A DNA stretch of 64,000 bases, taken from the NCBI RefSeq assembly GCF_006438925.1, contig NZ_RCZA01000005.1:186001-250000 (forward strand). The letters run 5' to 3'. Positions within the stretch are counted from its first letter, which is position 1. Each line of letters starts with the position of its first letter. This stretch comes from Pseudomonas mandelii (GTDB lineage: Bacteria; Pseudomonadota; Gammaproteobacteria; Pseudomonadales; Pseudomonadaceae). The notes beneath the pieces are model-generated. The model did not search any database and was not told where the DNA came from. It saw only the letters and a program-made list of their open reading frames with translations. This document shows positions 1 to 9,630 of the stretch, piece after piece. The position numbers and the translations under genes are program-made.

Positions 1-112
1 CCGCTGGATGGTGCTGGTCGAAGGCGCCTACAAACCCGAATGCAAACTCGACGACAAGGCCATCGCCGGCCTGACTCAAGCGGTCGATACCTGGATTCGT
101 AAACATGTTTGA
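1..112 (+). CDS. DUF4381-type protein, C-terminal end only
   Basis: The window opens inside this gene. Reading from base 2 gives 36 residues ending IRKHV before a TGA at 110-112. The tail contains RWMVLVEGAYKP, which fits the end of the short membrane proteins (DUF4381) that sit between a DUF58 gene and the VWA genes in MoxR/Bat operons of pseudomonads. The next gene starts inside it at 105, an 8-base overlap, so the two are translationally coupled. The assignment rests on the tail sequence and on context; the body of the protein is not visible. Confidence 0.6.
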   Translation, partial: RWMVLVEGAYKPECKLDDKAIAGLTQAVDTWIRKHV

Positions 113-1181
113 GTTCGCCTGGCCGTGGATCTTTTCCCTGTTGCCGCTGCCCTGGCTGATGCGCATCGTGCTGCCTGTCGCCGACAGTGGCGAGCCGGCG
201 CTCAAAGTCAGCTTCCTCAGCGACCTCGAAGGCCTGGCTCGCCGCCGCGCCCGGGCCAACCTGCCGGCCTGGCGCCAACAGGCACCGTTCATTCTGCTGT
301 GGCTGTTGCTACTGATCGCGGCGGCGCGCCCGCAATGGCTTGGCGAACCGCTGCCCATCGCCGCCAGCGGTCGCGATCTGCTGGTAGCGGTCGACGTGTC
401 TGGCTCGATGGATTTCCCCGACATGCAGTGGCAGGACGAAGACGTCAGTCGACTCACACTGGTTCAGCACTTGCTCGGTGACTTCCTTGAAAGTCGCGAC
501 GGCGATCGCGTCGGCCTGATCCTGTTCGGCAGCCAGGCCTACCTGCAAGCACCGCTGACGTTCGACCGGCACACGGTGCGCGTGTGGCTCGACGAAGCGC
601 GGATCGGCATCGCCGGCAAGAACACCGCCATCGGCGATGCCATTGGCCTGGCCCTCAAGCGCCTGCGCCAACGCCCGGCACAAAGTCGCGTACTGATTCT
701 GGTCACTGACGGCGCCAACAACGGTGGCCAAATCGACCCGCTCACGGCTGCGCGGCTGGCTGCCAGCGAAGGCGTGAAAATCTACCCGATCGGTATCGGC
801 GCCGATCCGGAGCAAAGCGGCACTTTGGGTTTCCTGGGGGTCAACCCGAGCCTTGACCTCGATGAACCCTCCTTGATGGCGATCGCCGAAGCCACGGGCG
901 GCCAGTATTTTCGCGCCCATGATGACAAGGAGTTGCAAGCGATCAAGGACACCCTCGACAAACTGGAACCGGTGACCCAGCAACCGACTCAGGCCCGTCC
1001 GGCACAGGCGTTGTACCACTGGCCTTTGGCGCTGGCGTTGCTGTTGAGCATGCTGCTGGTGGTTCGCGAGCGCTGGCCGGACAACCCGTTGCGGCGATTG
1101 TTCACCAAAGATCTTCTGCACACTCAACTGCCCGACTGGCGCCAGCGGCTTAAACGTCTGCGTCTGCGGAGGCGCCGATGA
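105..1181 (+). CDS. VWA-domain membrane protein, BatA-like
   Basis: A 358-residue inner-membrane protein with a von Willebrand factor A domain. A hydrophobic segment lies near residues 61-78 and another near 303-322, so the VWA domain is held between two membrane anchors, as in BatA of Bacteroides aerotolerance operons. The metal-ion-dependent adhesion site is intact: VDVSGSMD gives D97, S99 and S101 of the DxSxS motif. It overlaps the preceding gene by 8 bases and the following gene by 4 (ATGA), so it is part of one operon with the TPR-VWA and BatD genes. In such operons a MoxR AAA+ ATPase upstream is thought to act with these proteins in envelope stress or complex assembly. Its precise role in Pseudomonas is not settled. 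Confidence 0.85.
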   Translation: MFEFAWPWIFSLLPLPWLMRIVLPVADSGEPALKVSFLSDLEGLARRRARANLPAWRQQAPFILLWLLLLIAAARPQWLGEPLPIAASGRDLLVAVDVSGSMDFPDMQWQDEDVSRLTLVQHLLGDFLESRDGDRVGLILFGSQAYLQAPLTFDRHTVRVWLDEARIGIAGKNTAIGDAIGLALKRLRQRPAQSRVLILVTDGANNGGQIDPLTAARLAASEGVKIYPIGIGADPEQSGTLGFLGVNPSLDLDEPSLMAIAEATGGQYFRAHDDKELQAIKDTLDKLEPVTQQPTQARPAQALYHWPLALALLLSMLLVVRERWPDNPLRRLFTKDLLHTQLPDWRQRLKRLRLRRRR

Positions 1182-2917
1182 GTGCACTCTGGCCGTACTT
1201 GTTCCGCCCCTGGTGGCTGCTGTTGTTGCCATTGCTTGGCTGGTTGCTCTGGCAACTCTGGCATCGGCAGAAACGCGCCGGTCGCTGGCAGATGATTCTG
1301 CCACCGGCCTTCCATGCGGCGTTGCTCAGTGGTGGCAATGGTCGCGACAGCAAATTGCCCTGGGTCATCCTGGGATGTGCCTGGGTGCTGACCGTTCTGG
1401 CGCTGCTCGGGCCGAGCTGGGAACGTGTCGAGCAAGCCAGCCAGAAACCCGCCGACCCGCTGGTCGTGGTCCTTGAGCTGACCCCGGAAATGCTCGCCAC
1501 CGACGTACCACCCAACCGGCTGGAACAGGCCCGGCGCAAGCTGTTCGACCTGCTGGAGCACCGCAGCGATGCCCAGACGGCGATCGTCGTCTACGCCGGC
1601 AGCGCTCACACGCTGGTGCCGTTGTCGGATGACCTGTCGACCAGCCGCAATCTATTGGATGCCCTCAAGCCTTCGCTGATGCCCCAAATGGGACATCGCG
1701 CCGATCTGGCAGTGACCAAGGCCCTTGCCCTGCTGGAACAGGGCGCCCTCGGTGATGGGCGGATCCTGCTGATCGGTTCGACCTTGACCGAAGAGGAACG
1801 CCAAGGAATTCGGCAGGCGCTGGACGGCAAGTCGACACAATTTCTGATGCTCGGTATTGGCACTGCCGAAGGCGCGCCGATCACCCAGGAGGACGGCAGT
1901 TTCCTGAAGGACGACCAGGGTGCGATTCTGGTGCCACATCTGGACGAACCCAGCCTGAAAGCCTTTGCCAACGACCTGGACGGACATTATCGCCACGCGC
2001 GCCTGGACGATACCGACTTGCGCGCACTCGGCTTGCTCGAGGGACCACGCATGCTGCGCAACGACGGTCAGACCCTGCGCCTCGATACGTGGGCCGATCA
2101 GGGTTACTGGCTGTTGTTGCCATTGCTGCTGCTGGCGGCGTGCGCCGGTCGTCGCGGCTGGCTGTTCTGCTTGCCACTGCTGTTTTTGCTGCCACAACCG
2201 AGTTATGCCTTCGACTTCAACGATTTGTGGCTGCGACCCGACCAACAGGGTCTGATCTTGCTGAAGCAGAAGCGCCCGGCCGAGGCTGCGCAGCATTTCG
2301 AAGATCGACAATGGCAAGGTGTCGCGCTCTACGAGGCAGGCGACTACAGCGGCGCCGCCCAGCGGTTCGCCGAAGGCAGCGACGCCCACGCCCACTACAA
2401 TCGTGGCAACGCCCTGGCCAAAAGCGGTGAGCTGGAAGCCGCGCTGGATGCCTACGATCAGGCGCTGGAACGTCAACCGGATTTGCGCCCGGCCCTGATC
2501 AACAAGGCGCTGGTGGAAATTTTGCTCAAGCAGAAAAACACTCCACCGCCCGTTGATTCGGACAAAAACACCGGCAACGAGACCGAGCCCCATACGCAAG
2601 AACCGCCGCCGGGCGCGGCCACGCAACCGTCGGATAATGGCGAACCAAAAACCGACGGCCAACAAACCACGACGGACTCCGACCAACAGAGCAAAACGCC
2701 GTCGAAACCCGGCACCAATGAAGTCCCGGGCAGCGAACTGGGGGATGAAGACAGCACCCGACCACCGATGCGCCCGGCCAGCGACAGCATCGATGGTGAA
2801 CAGCGCCAGGCGCTGGAGCAATGGCTGCGCAAGATCCCGGATGATCCGGGTGAATTGCTCAGACGCAAATTCTGGTACGAACAGCAACAACATCAGGATC
2901 AGGGAAAAACTCGATGA
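1178..2917 (+). CDS. VWA-TPR membrane protein, BatB/BatC fusion
   Basis: 579 residues. Two membrane segments lie near residues 10-26 and 62-80, then a VWA-like domain, another membrane stretch near 310-345, then a TPR motif (HYNRGNALAKSGELEAALDA) near residue 410, then a charged low-complexity tail rich in T, D, P and Q. The arrangement is that of BatB joined to BatC. The VWA metal site is not conserved: where DxSxS is expected the sequence is VVLELTPEML, so the first Asp is Glu and the last Ser is Glu. It may still fold but is unlikely to bind metal normally. It overlaps both neighbours by 4 bases and belongs to the same operon. Confidence 0.82.
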   Translation: MSALWPYLFRPWWLLLLPLLGWLLWQLWHRQKRAGRWQMILPPAFHAALLSGGNGRDSKLPWVILGCAWVLTVLALLGPSWERVEQASQKPADPLVVVLELTPEMLATDVPPNRLEQARRKLFDLLEHRSDAQTAIVVYAGSAHTLVPLSDDLSTSRNLLDALKPSLMPQMGHRADLAVTKALALLEQGALGDGRILLIGSTLTEEERQGIRQALDGKSTQFLMLGIGTAEGAPITQEDGSFLKDDQGAILVPHLDEPSLKAFANDLDGHYRHARLDDTDLRALGLLEGPRMLRNDGQTLRLDTWADQGYWLLLPLLLLAACAGRRGWLFCLPLLFLLPQPSYAFDFNDLWLRPDQQGLILLKQKRPAEAAQHFEDRQWQGVALYEAGDYSGAAQRFAEGSDAHAHYNRGNALAKSGELEAALDAYDQALERQPDLRPALINKALVEILLKQKNTPPPVDSDKNTGNETEPHTQEPPPGAATQPSDNGEPKTDGQQTTTDSDQQSKTPSKPGTNEVPGSELGDEDSTRPPMRPASDSIDGEQRQALEQWLRKIPDDPGELLRRKFWYEQQQHQDQGKTR

Positions 2918-4566
2918 CCCGCTTCACCACTTTCTTGCTCGCACTGCTGCCCGCCCTGCTGCTCTGCACTGTTCAGGCCCAGGCAGCCGGGCTGGTCGCC
3001 AGTGTGGATCGCAGTCGCCTGAACAGCGGCGAAACGATTGAACTGACCCTGGAATCCAACGACGTGACCCAGTTCGGCAAGCCTGATCTGACACCACTGG
3101 GGCCGCTGTTCGACGTGCGTGGCACCCGTCAGGTCAACCAGTTGACCACCCTGAACGGCGACAACCGTGCGACCACCCGCTGGATCATCACCCTGCTGCC
3201 TCGGCAGAACGGCAGCGTGGTTATTCCGTCACTGAAACTGGGTGACGTGCAGAGCCAGCCGATCACCGTGCAAGTGGTCGAGACTGAAACCCAGGACAGC
3301 CCGAACAAACGGGCCGCGGTATTCATCGACGCCAGCCTCGATCAAAACAGCGTGTACGTACAAGCCCAGGCGATCCTGACCTTGCGCATCTACCATTCGG
3401 TGTCGCTGTACGACGACAGCAGCCTGCCCCCTTTGCAAATCCCCGATGTGCGCATCGAGCAATTGGGCGTGGCGCGCACCTACGAGAAAGACATCAATGG
3501 CCTGCGCCACGGTGTGATCGAGATGCGCTACGCGATCTACCCGCAACACAGCGGTGAGTTGATCATTCCGCCGCAGATATTCAATGCCGCACTGGTGGAC
3601 GCACAGCCCGCCCAGGACGCCGCCGCCCAGGCACCGAAATCCGGCAAATTGATGCGGGTCAGCTCCGCCGAGATTCTGCTGACGGTCAAGGCCAAACCCG
3701 TCACCTACCCGGCCGACGTGCCATGGCTGCCGGCCCGCAGCCTCAGCCTGAGCGAAAGCTGGAACCCGGAACCGGATCATGCGCAGGTGGGTGATTCGTT
3801 GACCCGCAGCCTGACGGTAAAGGCTGAGGGTCTGGACAGTTCGCAATTGCCACCGCTGCCCGCCACCGACGTCAACGGCTTGCGGCGCTACCCGGATCAA
3901 CCGGTGCTGGGCAACCAGAACAGCGAGCGAGGCCTGATCGGCAGTCGCGAAGACCGTGAAGCCCTCGTGCCAACGCGTGCCGGCGCAATCGAGTTGCCAG
4001 CGGTTGAAGTGATCTGGTGGAACACCTTCGAGGACCACCTCGACCACAGCAGCCTGCCGGCCCAAACCCTTCCAGTGGCGAACAATCCGAGCCTGATGGT
4101 CGACACCCCGGCCGGCATGCCTCAAGTCTTTTCCGCGGCCGACAATGAAGCCCTCTGGTGGTGGAAACTCAGCACCCTCATCCTGGCCTGCACCACCCTG
4201 CTGGGCTTCGGTCTCTGGTGGCGCGCTCGCTGGCAACCGGCGATCCTGCGTGCGGCGCAGACCGGCCCGAGCCCGCGCACCGTGCTCGACGATCTCAAGC
4301 GCGCCTGTCAGGCCAACGACTCCCACGCCACCCGCCAGGCCCTCGACGCCTGGGCCCGGCAACAACCGGAAACCCTGGCCGATATGGCGGCGCGCTTTGT
4401 GCCGTTGTCCGACGCCCTCGACGGCTTGAACGGCGCGCTCTACAGCGAAACCGGCCAGCATTGGCAAGGTGAAGATCTGTGGCGGGCGATCAAGGCGATT
4501 CCGATTGCCGAGCGGGTTCAGGACCCGGTGGGCGACAGTGGCTTGCCACCGCTTTATCCCAAATAA
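2914..4566 (+). CDS. batD: BatD-like exported protein
   Basis: 550 residues with a signal peptide (LLALLPALLLCTVQAQA) at the start, a long beta-rich periplasmic region and a single membrane segment near residues 415-433 (STLILACTTLLGFGLWW), followed by a helical cytoplasmic tail. Length and layout fit the BatD family (oxygen tolerance), the last gene of MoxR/VWA operons. It starts within the stop of the TPR-VWA gene (ATGA), so the three are co-translated. A REP palindrome directly follows the stop and probably marks the operon end. Function beyond association with the VWA proteins is inferred. Confidence 0.82.
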   Translation: MTRFTTFLLALLPALLLCTVQAQAAGLVASVDRSRLNSGETIELTLESNDVTQFGKPDLTPLGPLFDVRGTRQVNQLTTLNGDNRATTRWIITLLPRQNGSVVIPSLKLGDVQSQPITVQVVETETQDSPNKRAAVFIDASLDQNSVYVQAQAILTLRIYHSVSLYDDSSLPPLQIPDVRIEQLGVARTYEKDINGLRHGVIEMRYAIYPQHSGELIIPPQIFNAALVDAQPAQDAAAQAPKSGKLMRVSSAEILLTVKAKPVTYPADVPWLPARSLSLSESWNPEPDHAQVGDSLTRSLTVKAEGLDSSQLPPLPATDVNGLRRYPDQPVLGNQNSERGLIGSREDREALVPTRAGAIELPAVEVIWWNTFEDHLDHSSLPAQTLPVANNPSLMVDTPAGMPQVFSAADNEALWWWKLSTLILACTTLLGFGLWWRARWQPAILRAAQTGPSPRTVLDDLKRACQANDSHATRQALDAWARQQPETLADMAARFVPLSDALDGLNGALYSETGQHWQGEDLWRAIKAIPIAERVQDPVGDSGLPPLYPK

Positions 4567-4570
4567 GATC

Positions 4571-4648
4571 AAAAGATCGCAGCCTTCGGCAGCTCCTACA
4601 GGTGTGCGCCATTCCCATGTAGGAGCTGCCGAAGGCTGCGATCTTTTC
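4571..4648. repeat. REP pair, GTAGGAGCTGCCGAAGG family
   Basis: Two inverted copies of the REP unit, about 30 bases each, separated by about 18 bases, forming a long hairpin just after the batD stop. Orientation: GATCGCAGCC..CTCCTAC first, GTAGGAGCTGC..GATC second. Confidence 0.9.
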
Positions 4649-4747
4649 AGGCTTTCAGCAACCGTCGCCTTTTGCCAGTAAACTCCCTCCCCTTTAGCCG
4701 CCATCATTTTCCTCGCGGCCATCACCTTATTTCCTACGGAGTTCACC

Positions 4748-5992
4748 TTGCGTCTGTTTCACACCTCCGACTGGCACCTTGGGCAGAACCTGCACGGCCA
4801 GGAGCGCGATTTCGAACACGCCTGCTTTCTCGAATGGCTGTTGCGCCAGCTGAAGCTGGACCAGCCAGACGTGCTTCTGATCGCCGGCGATATCTTCGAC
4901 ACGGTCAATCCGCCGGTCAAAGCCCAGGAACGTCTCTACGATTTCATCGTCAGCGCCCATGAACAACAGCCGAAGCTGACCATCGTGATGATCGCCGGCA
5001 ACCACGATTCCGGCTCGCGCATTGAACTGCCCGCGCCGTTGATGCGGCGTTTGCGCACGCATGCGCTGGGCCGTGTGCTGTGGCTGGATGACGGTCAACT
5101 CGACGCCGAGCGCCTGCTGCTGCCATTGCCGGACGCCAAAGGCAAAACCGTCGCCTGGTGCCTGGCGCTGCCGTTCCTGCGCCCCGCCGAAGTGACCGGT
5201 GCGCATTTGGGTGACAACTACCTGCGCGGCATCGGTCAGGTTCACGAATGGCTGATCGAAGCCGCCAATGCCAAGCGCAAATCGGGCCAGGCCCTGATCG
5301 CCATCAGCCACGCGCACATGGCCGGCGGATCGGTCTCGGAAGACTCCGAGCGCAGCCTGATCATAGGTAACGCCGAAGCGCTGCCCGCCAGCCTGTTCGG
5401 GCCGACTATCAGTTACGTCGCCCTCGGTCATTTGCACAAGCCGCAGAAGGTCAATGGTGAAGAGCGCATCCGCTACAGCGGCTCGCCGATTCCTTTGTCG
5501 TTCTCCGAGATCGGCTATCAGCACCAGATTCTCGACATCAAACTCGAGGGCGAAACCCTGGTCAGCGTCGAACCCAAACTGATCCCCCGGGCGGTGAATC
5601 TGCAACGCATCGGTCCCGCGCCATTGGCCGAAATCCTGCTGCAATTGGCCGACTTACCGAACATCGACCTGCTGGCCGACATCCAGCGCCAGCCGTGGCT
5701 GGAAGTTCGGGTGCGCCTCGATGAGCCGCAACCCGACTTGCGTTATCAAGTGGAAACCGCCCTGCAAGGCAAAGCCGTGCGTCTGGTGCGGATCGCCGCT
5801 GAATACGCCGGCAATGGCAGCCGCGATGGCGTCGATGACGGCACGACCTTGATTGAACTCGACCAGCTCTCACCCCAGGAACTGTTCAGCCGCGCCTGGC
5901 AGGACAACTACGGCAGCGAGGTCGACGAGCAAACCCTCAAGGACTTCGCCGAGCTGTTGCAAGACGTGCAGATGGAGAGCGAACAACCATGA
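4748..5992 (+). CDS. sbcD: SbcD, nuclease subunit of the SbcCD exonuclease
   Basis: 414 residues, the metallophosphoesterase half of SbcCD, the bacterial Mre11-Rad50 complex that cleaves DNA hairpins and processes double-strand breaks. Phosphoesterase motifs are present: D8 and H10 in TSDWHLGQ, D48 in AGDIFD, AGNHDSG, ISHAHMAGG and ALGHLHKPQ. The start is taken as TTG at 4748, because GGAG lies at the right distance upstream and the protein then begins RLFHTSDWHLG as in E. coli SbcD. It overlaps sbcC by 4 bases. An SbcCD enzyme is relevant here because the chromosome carries many REP hairpins, its known type of substrate. Confidence 0.96.
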   Translation: MRLFHTSDWHLGQNLHGQERDFEHACFLEWLLRQLKLDQPDVLLIAGDIFDTVNPPVKAQERLYDFIVSAHEQQPKLTIVMIAGNHDSGSRIELPAPLMRRLRTHALGRVLWLDDGQLDAERLLLPLPDAKGKTVAWCLALPFLRPAEVTGAHLGDNYLRGIGQVHEWLIEAANAKRKSGQALIAISHAHMAGGSVSEDSERSLIIGNAEALPASLFGPTISYVALGHLHKPQKVNGEERIRYSGSPIPLSFSEIGYQHQILDIKLEGETLVSVEPKLIPRAVNLQRIGPAPLAEILLQLADLPNIDLLADIQRQPWLEVRVRLDEPQPDLRYQVETALQGKAVRLVRIAAEYAGNGSRDGVDDGTTLIELDQLSPQELFSRAWQDNYGSEVDEQTLKDFAELLQDVQMESEQP

Positions 5993-8900
5993 AGATCCTC
6001 GCGATCCGCCTGAAAAACCTCGCCTCACTGGCCGGGCCCTTTGAAATCGACTTTACCGCTGAGCCGTTGGCCAGCGCCGGTCTGTTCGCGATCACCGGGC
6101 CGACCGGCGCCGGTAAAAGCACCTTGCTCGACGCCTTGTGTCTGGCGCTGTTCGGTGCTGTGCCTCGGCTTAGCAATGCTCAGGTGTCTGCCAAAGCGCC
6201 AGACGCCGACGGCGAGATCAGCACTGGCGACCCCCGCACGCTGCTGCGTCGCGGCACAGGTGAAGGTTATGCCGAAGTCGATTTCGTTGGCATCGATGGC
6301 CGTCGCTACCGCGCTCGCTGGGAGGCCAATCGCGCCCGGGAGAAGGCCGGCGGCAAGCTGCAAGCCAGCCGTCAGAGTTTGCGCGACATCGATCTGGATC
6401 AACTGCTGGCCAGTCAGAAAGTTGAATTCAAAATCCAGCTCGAATCCGTACTGGGCCTGAACTTCGAGCAATTCACCCGCGCGGTGCTGCTGGCCCAGAG
6501 TGAATTCAGTGCTTTTCTCAAGGCTAACGACAACGAACGCAGCGAACTGCTGGAAAAACTCACCGACACCGCGCTCTATACGCGCCTCGGTCGCCGGGCT
6601 TTCGACAAAACCAAAGAAGCTCGCGATACCCACAAGCTGCTGCAGGACCAGGCCACCGGCGTGACGCCGTTGTCGCCAGAAGCTCGGGCAGAGCTCGATG
6701 AACGCTTCAGCGAGGCGCAGCAACAACTCAAGACCCAGCAAGCGCAACTCAAGCAACTGGAGCTGCAACACACCTGGCTCAAGGACCTGCGTCAATTGCA
6801 GGACGAGCAGCAGAGCGCCACCGAGCAGTTGCAATCAGCCCAGCAGCGCTGGGAAGTTCTGGCCGGCGAACGTTTGAAGCTGACTCGCCTGGAGCAACTG
6901 GCCCCGCAACGCCACCAGTTCGCCCGCAAGATAGAACTCACTGCCCAGCTCACACCGCTGGCCGCGCAGATTCAGCAGCACACCCAACAGCAAACCGACC
7001 TGAATGAGCGCCAGGCGCAACTCGAACACAGCCTGAGCGCTGCGCAGACCGCACGGGACGAAGCCCAAGGCCAACACGCCTCCAGCGCTCCGTTGCTGCG
7101 TCAGGCCTTCGAAGAGCAAAGCACCCTCGCTCGCCTGGTCAAGGACGCCAGTCTCAGTGCCGATCTCAAGCAGCAGGCGGAATTGGCCTGCACTCAGGGC
7201 CAAAACACGATCCAAGGCTTGCTGGACCAACAGAAACAGGTCGCCGAACGTTTGCAGCGGATTGCCGGGGAGCTTGAGCAAAGCACTCCTCTGGCGCCTT
7301 TGAGCAATGCCTGGAACGCCTACCGTGATCGCCTGCAACAGCTGATGCTGATCGGCAATCGCCTGAACAAGGGCCAGGCTGAACTGGCCGCCCTGGAACA
7401 AAGCGCCGCTCGCGCTGCCGAGGATCTGTCCACTCAGCGCCAGAGCCTTGAAGTGCTGTACAAGGAGGTCGGCGCCGAACCGGAAGCGGTAGCCGAGCAG
7501 ATCCAGATTCTCGGGAGTCTGTTGCAAGACAACCGCAAGCAGCAGCGGGCCTTTGAAGAGCTGACGCGCCTGTGGGTCAGTCAGCAGGAACTGGACAAGC
7601 GCGCGTCCGAACTCCAGCAGCGCCAGCTGACCGCTCAGCAAGAACGAGAACGTCTGACTCAGGACGGTGTAAAAACCAAGAAGGAATTGGTCGTTGCCGA
7701 ACAGACCCTGACCGTCACCCGCGAACTGCTGGAACGCCAGCGCCTGGCCCGCAGCGCCAGCGTCGAAGAACTGCGCGAGCAGTTGCAGGACGATCAGCCG
7801 TGCCCAGTCTGTGGCAGCCCCGACCATCCTTATCATCAGCCCGAAGCACTGCTGCAGAGCCTTGGTCGGCATGATGAAAGCGAACAGGCCAACGCCCAGA
7901 AAGCCGTCGACCTGTTGAAAGAAAAACTCACTGAACTGCGCGGTGAAGTGGGCGGTGTGATTGCTCAGCAAAAGGAGTTGCTGCAACAGCAAGAACACCT
8001 CGCGACCCAGCAACAGAACCTGGCGCCGAGCCTTGAGGCACATCCGTTATCTGCGCAGCTGCTCACGCAGGATCCGCTCAAACGCGATGCCTGGCTGACG
8101 CAGCAAAGCAGTCAGCTAAACCAGAGCATCACTCAGGACGAACAACGGCAAACCGCCCTGCTCACCCTGCAACAGGACGCCGCGCGCCTTCAACAGCAAT
8201 TGCGTAGCGCTGAAGCGGCGAGCCAGCAAGCTGCCCAATACCTGGCTAACCAGCAACGTGAGCTGAGCAGTGATCGCCAGCGCCTGGACGAGGAGTTGAC
8301 GGCGTTCAGCACCCTGCTCCCGGCCGACACGCTGCAAGCGCTGCGCAACGAACCGGCCGCGACCTTCATGCAATTGGACCGGCAGATCACCCAACGTCTG
8401 GAACAACTCGATCAGCAACGCGATGAACTCAGCGAACAGCAACAACGGCAGCAGACGCTGGAGAAAGAACAGGACCGCCAACTCACTCGCCTCCAGCAGT
8501 TGGAAACGGCCCGCCAGCAGTTCACCGCCCTCGCCGACCAGCAACAGGCCTGCCAGCAAAAACTCACGCAATTGCTCGGCAAACACGCCAGCGCCGAGCA
8601 ATGGCAGCAGCAACTGGATCTAGCCGTCGAACGGGCGCGCAATGCCGAAGCCACGGCCAATCAGGAACTCCAAACCGTGCGCACGCGGCTGGTGCAGCTG
8701 GGCGCCGAACTCAAGGCGCAGCAAGAACGCTCCCAGGCACTGGACACCGAAGATCGCGAGCTGAGCGGCAAGATTGCCGACTGGCGTGCATTGCATCCGG
8801 AACTGGATGACGGTGGTCTGGAAGATCTACTGAGTGTCGACGACCAGCAAGTCAGCGAGCTGCGTCAGCAATTGCAGCAAAGCGAAAAAGCCATCGAACA

Positions 8901-9630
8901 GACCAAGGTTCTGTTGCAGGAACGCGATCAGCGTCTGCTCAATCATCAAGCACAGCACAACGGCAATCTCGACACCGAACAGCTGGCAACAGCGCTTGCC
9001 GAGCTGCAAAACCTGTTCACCGCCAGCGAACACCGTTGCGCCGAACTGCGCGCCGAACAGGCCGAAGATCAGCGCCGGCAAAACGCCAATCAGGCCCTCG
9101 CTCAGCAGATCGCCGACGCCTACACCGAATACCAGCGCTGGGCACGTTTGAATGCACTGATCGGTTCGGCCACGGGCGACACCTTCCGCAAGATCGCCCA
9201 AGCCTACAACCTCGACCTGCTGGTGCATCACGCCAACGTTCAGTTGCGGCAACTGGTGCGGCGCTATCGCCTCAAACGTGGCGGCAGCATGCTCGGTTTG
9301 CTGGTGATGGACACCGAGATGGGTGATGAACTGCGTTCGGTGCATTCGTTGTCCGGCGGCGAGACGTTCCTGGTGTCGCTGGCCCTGGCCTTGGGCCTGG
9401 CATCAATGGCATCGAGCACGCTGAAAATCGAATCGTTGTTCATCGACGAAGGCTTCGGCAGCCTCGATCCGGAATCCCTGCAACTGGCCATGGATGCTCT
9501 CGACGGCTTGCAGGCGCAGGGACGAAAAGTCGCGGTGATTTCACACGTGCAGGAAATGCATGAACGGATTCCGGTGCAGATTCAGGTCCGCCGTCAGGGC
9601 AACGGCCTGAGTACGCTGGAGGTGAAATGA
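5989..9630 (+). CDS. sbcC: SbcC, ATPase subunit of the SbcCD exonuclease
   Basis: 1213 residues, an SMC-like ATPase that pairs with SbcD. The Walker A motif ITGPTGAGKST is at residues 36-46. Two very long Gln/Glu/Leu-rich coiled coils follow, broken near the middle by the zinc hook CPVCG (Cys 605 and 608) where two SbcC molecules dimerise. The ABC signature HSLSGGE (near 1119) and Walker B FIDEGFGSLD (near 1150) close the head domain. Length is slightly above the E. coli protein. It starts within the sbcD stop and overlaps the following GST gene by 4 bases. Confidence 0.97.
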   Translation: MKILAIRLKNLASLAGPFEIDFTAEPLASAGLFAITGPTGAGKSTLLDALCLALFGAVPRLSNAQVSAKAPDADGEISTGDPRTLLRRGTGEGYAEVDFVGIDGRRYRARWEANRAREKAGGKLQASRQSLRDIDLDQLLASQKVEFKIQLESVLGLNFEQFTRAVLLAQSEFSAFLKANDNERSELLEKLTDTALYTRLGRRAFDKTKEARDTHKLLQDQATGVTPLSPEARAELDERFSEAQQQLKTQQAQLKQLELQHTWLKDLRQLQDEQQSATEQLQSAQQRWEVLAGERLKLTRLEQLAPQRHQFARKIELTAQLTPLAAQIQQHTQQQTDLNERQAQLEHSLSAAQTARDEAQGQHASSAPLLRQAFEEQSTLARLVKDASLSADLKQQAELACTQGQNTIQGLLDQQKQVAERLQRIAGELEQSTPLAPLSNAWNAYRDRLQQLMLIGNRLNKGQAELAALEQSAARAAEDLSTQRQSLEVLYKEVGAEPEAVAEQIQILGSLLQDNRKQQRAFEELTRLWVSQQELDKRASELQQRQLTAQQERERLTQDGVKTKKELVVAEQTLTVTRELLERQRLARSASVEELREQLQDDQPCPVCGSPDHPYHQPEALLQSLGRHDESEQANAQKAVDLLKEKLTELRGEVGGVIAQQKELLQQQEHLATQQQNLAPSLEAHPLSAQLLTQDPLKRDAWLTQQSSQLNQSITQDEQRQTALLTLQQDAARLQQQLRSAEAASQQAAQYLANQQRELSSDRQRLDEELTAFSTLLPADTLQALRNEPAATFMQLDRQITQRLEQLDQQRDELSEQQQRQQTLEKEQDRQLTRLQQLETARQQFTALADQQQACQQKLTQLLGKHASAEQWQQQLDLAVERARNAEATANQELQTVRTRLVQLGAELKAQQERSQALDTEDRELSGKIADWRALHPELDDGGLEDLLSVDDQQVSELRQQLQQSEKAIEQTKVLLQERDQRLLNHQAQHNGNLDTEQLATALAELQNLFTASEHRCAELRAEQAEDQRRQNANQALAQQIADAYTEYQRWARLNALIGSATGDTFRKIAQAYNLDLLVHHANVQLRQLVRRYRLKRGGSMLGLLVMDTEMGDELRSVHSLSGGETFLVSLALALGLASMASSTLKIESLFIDEGFGSLDPESLQLAMDALDGLQAQGRKVAVISHVQEMHERIPVQIQVRRQGNGLSTLEVK

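Noticed and set aside
3229..4746. 505-codon frame opposite batD
   Set aside because: Antisense shadow; it also runs through the REP palindrome at its start.
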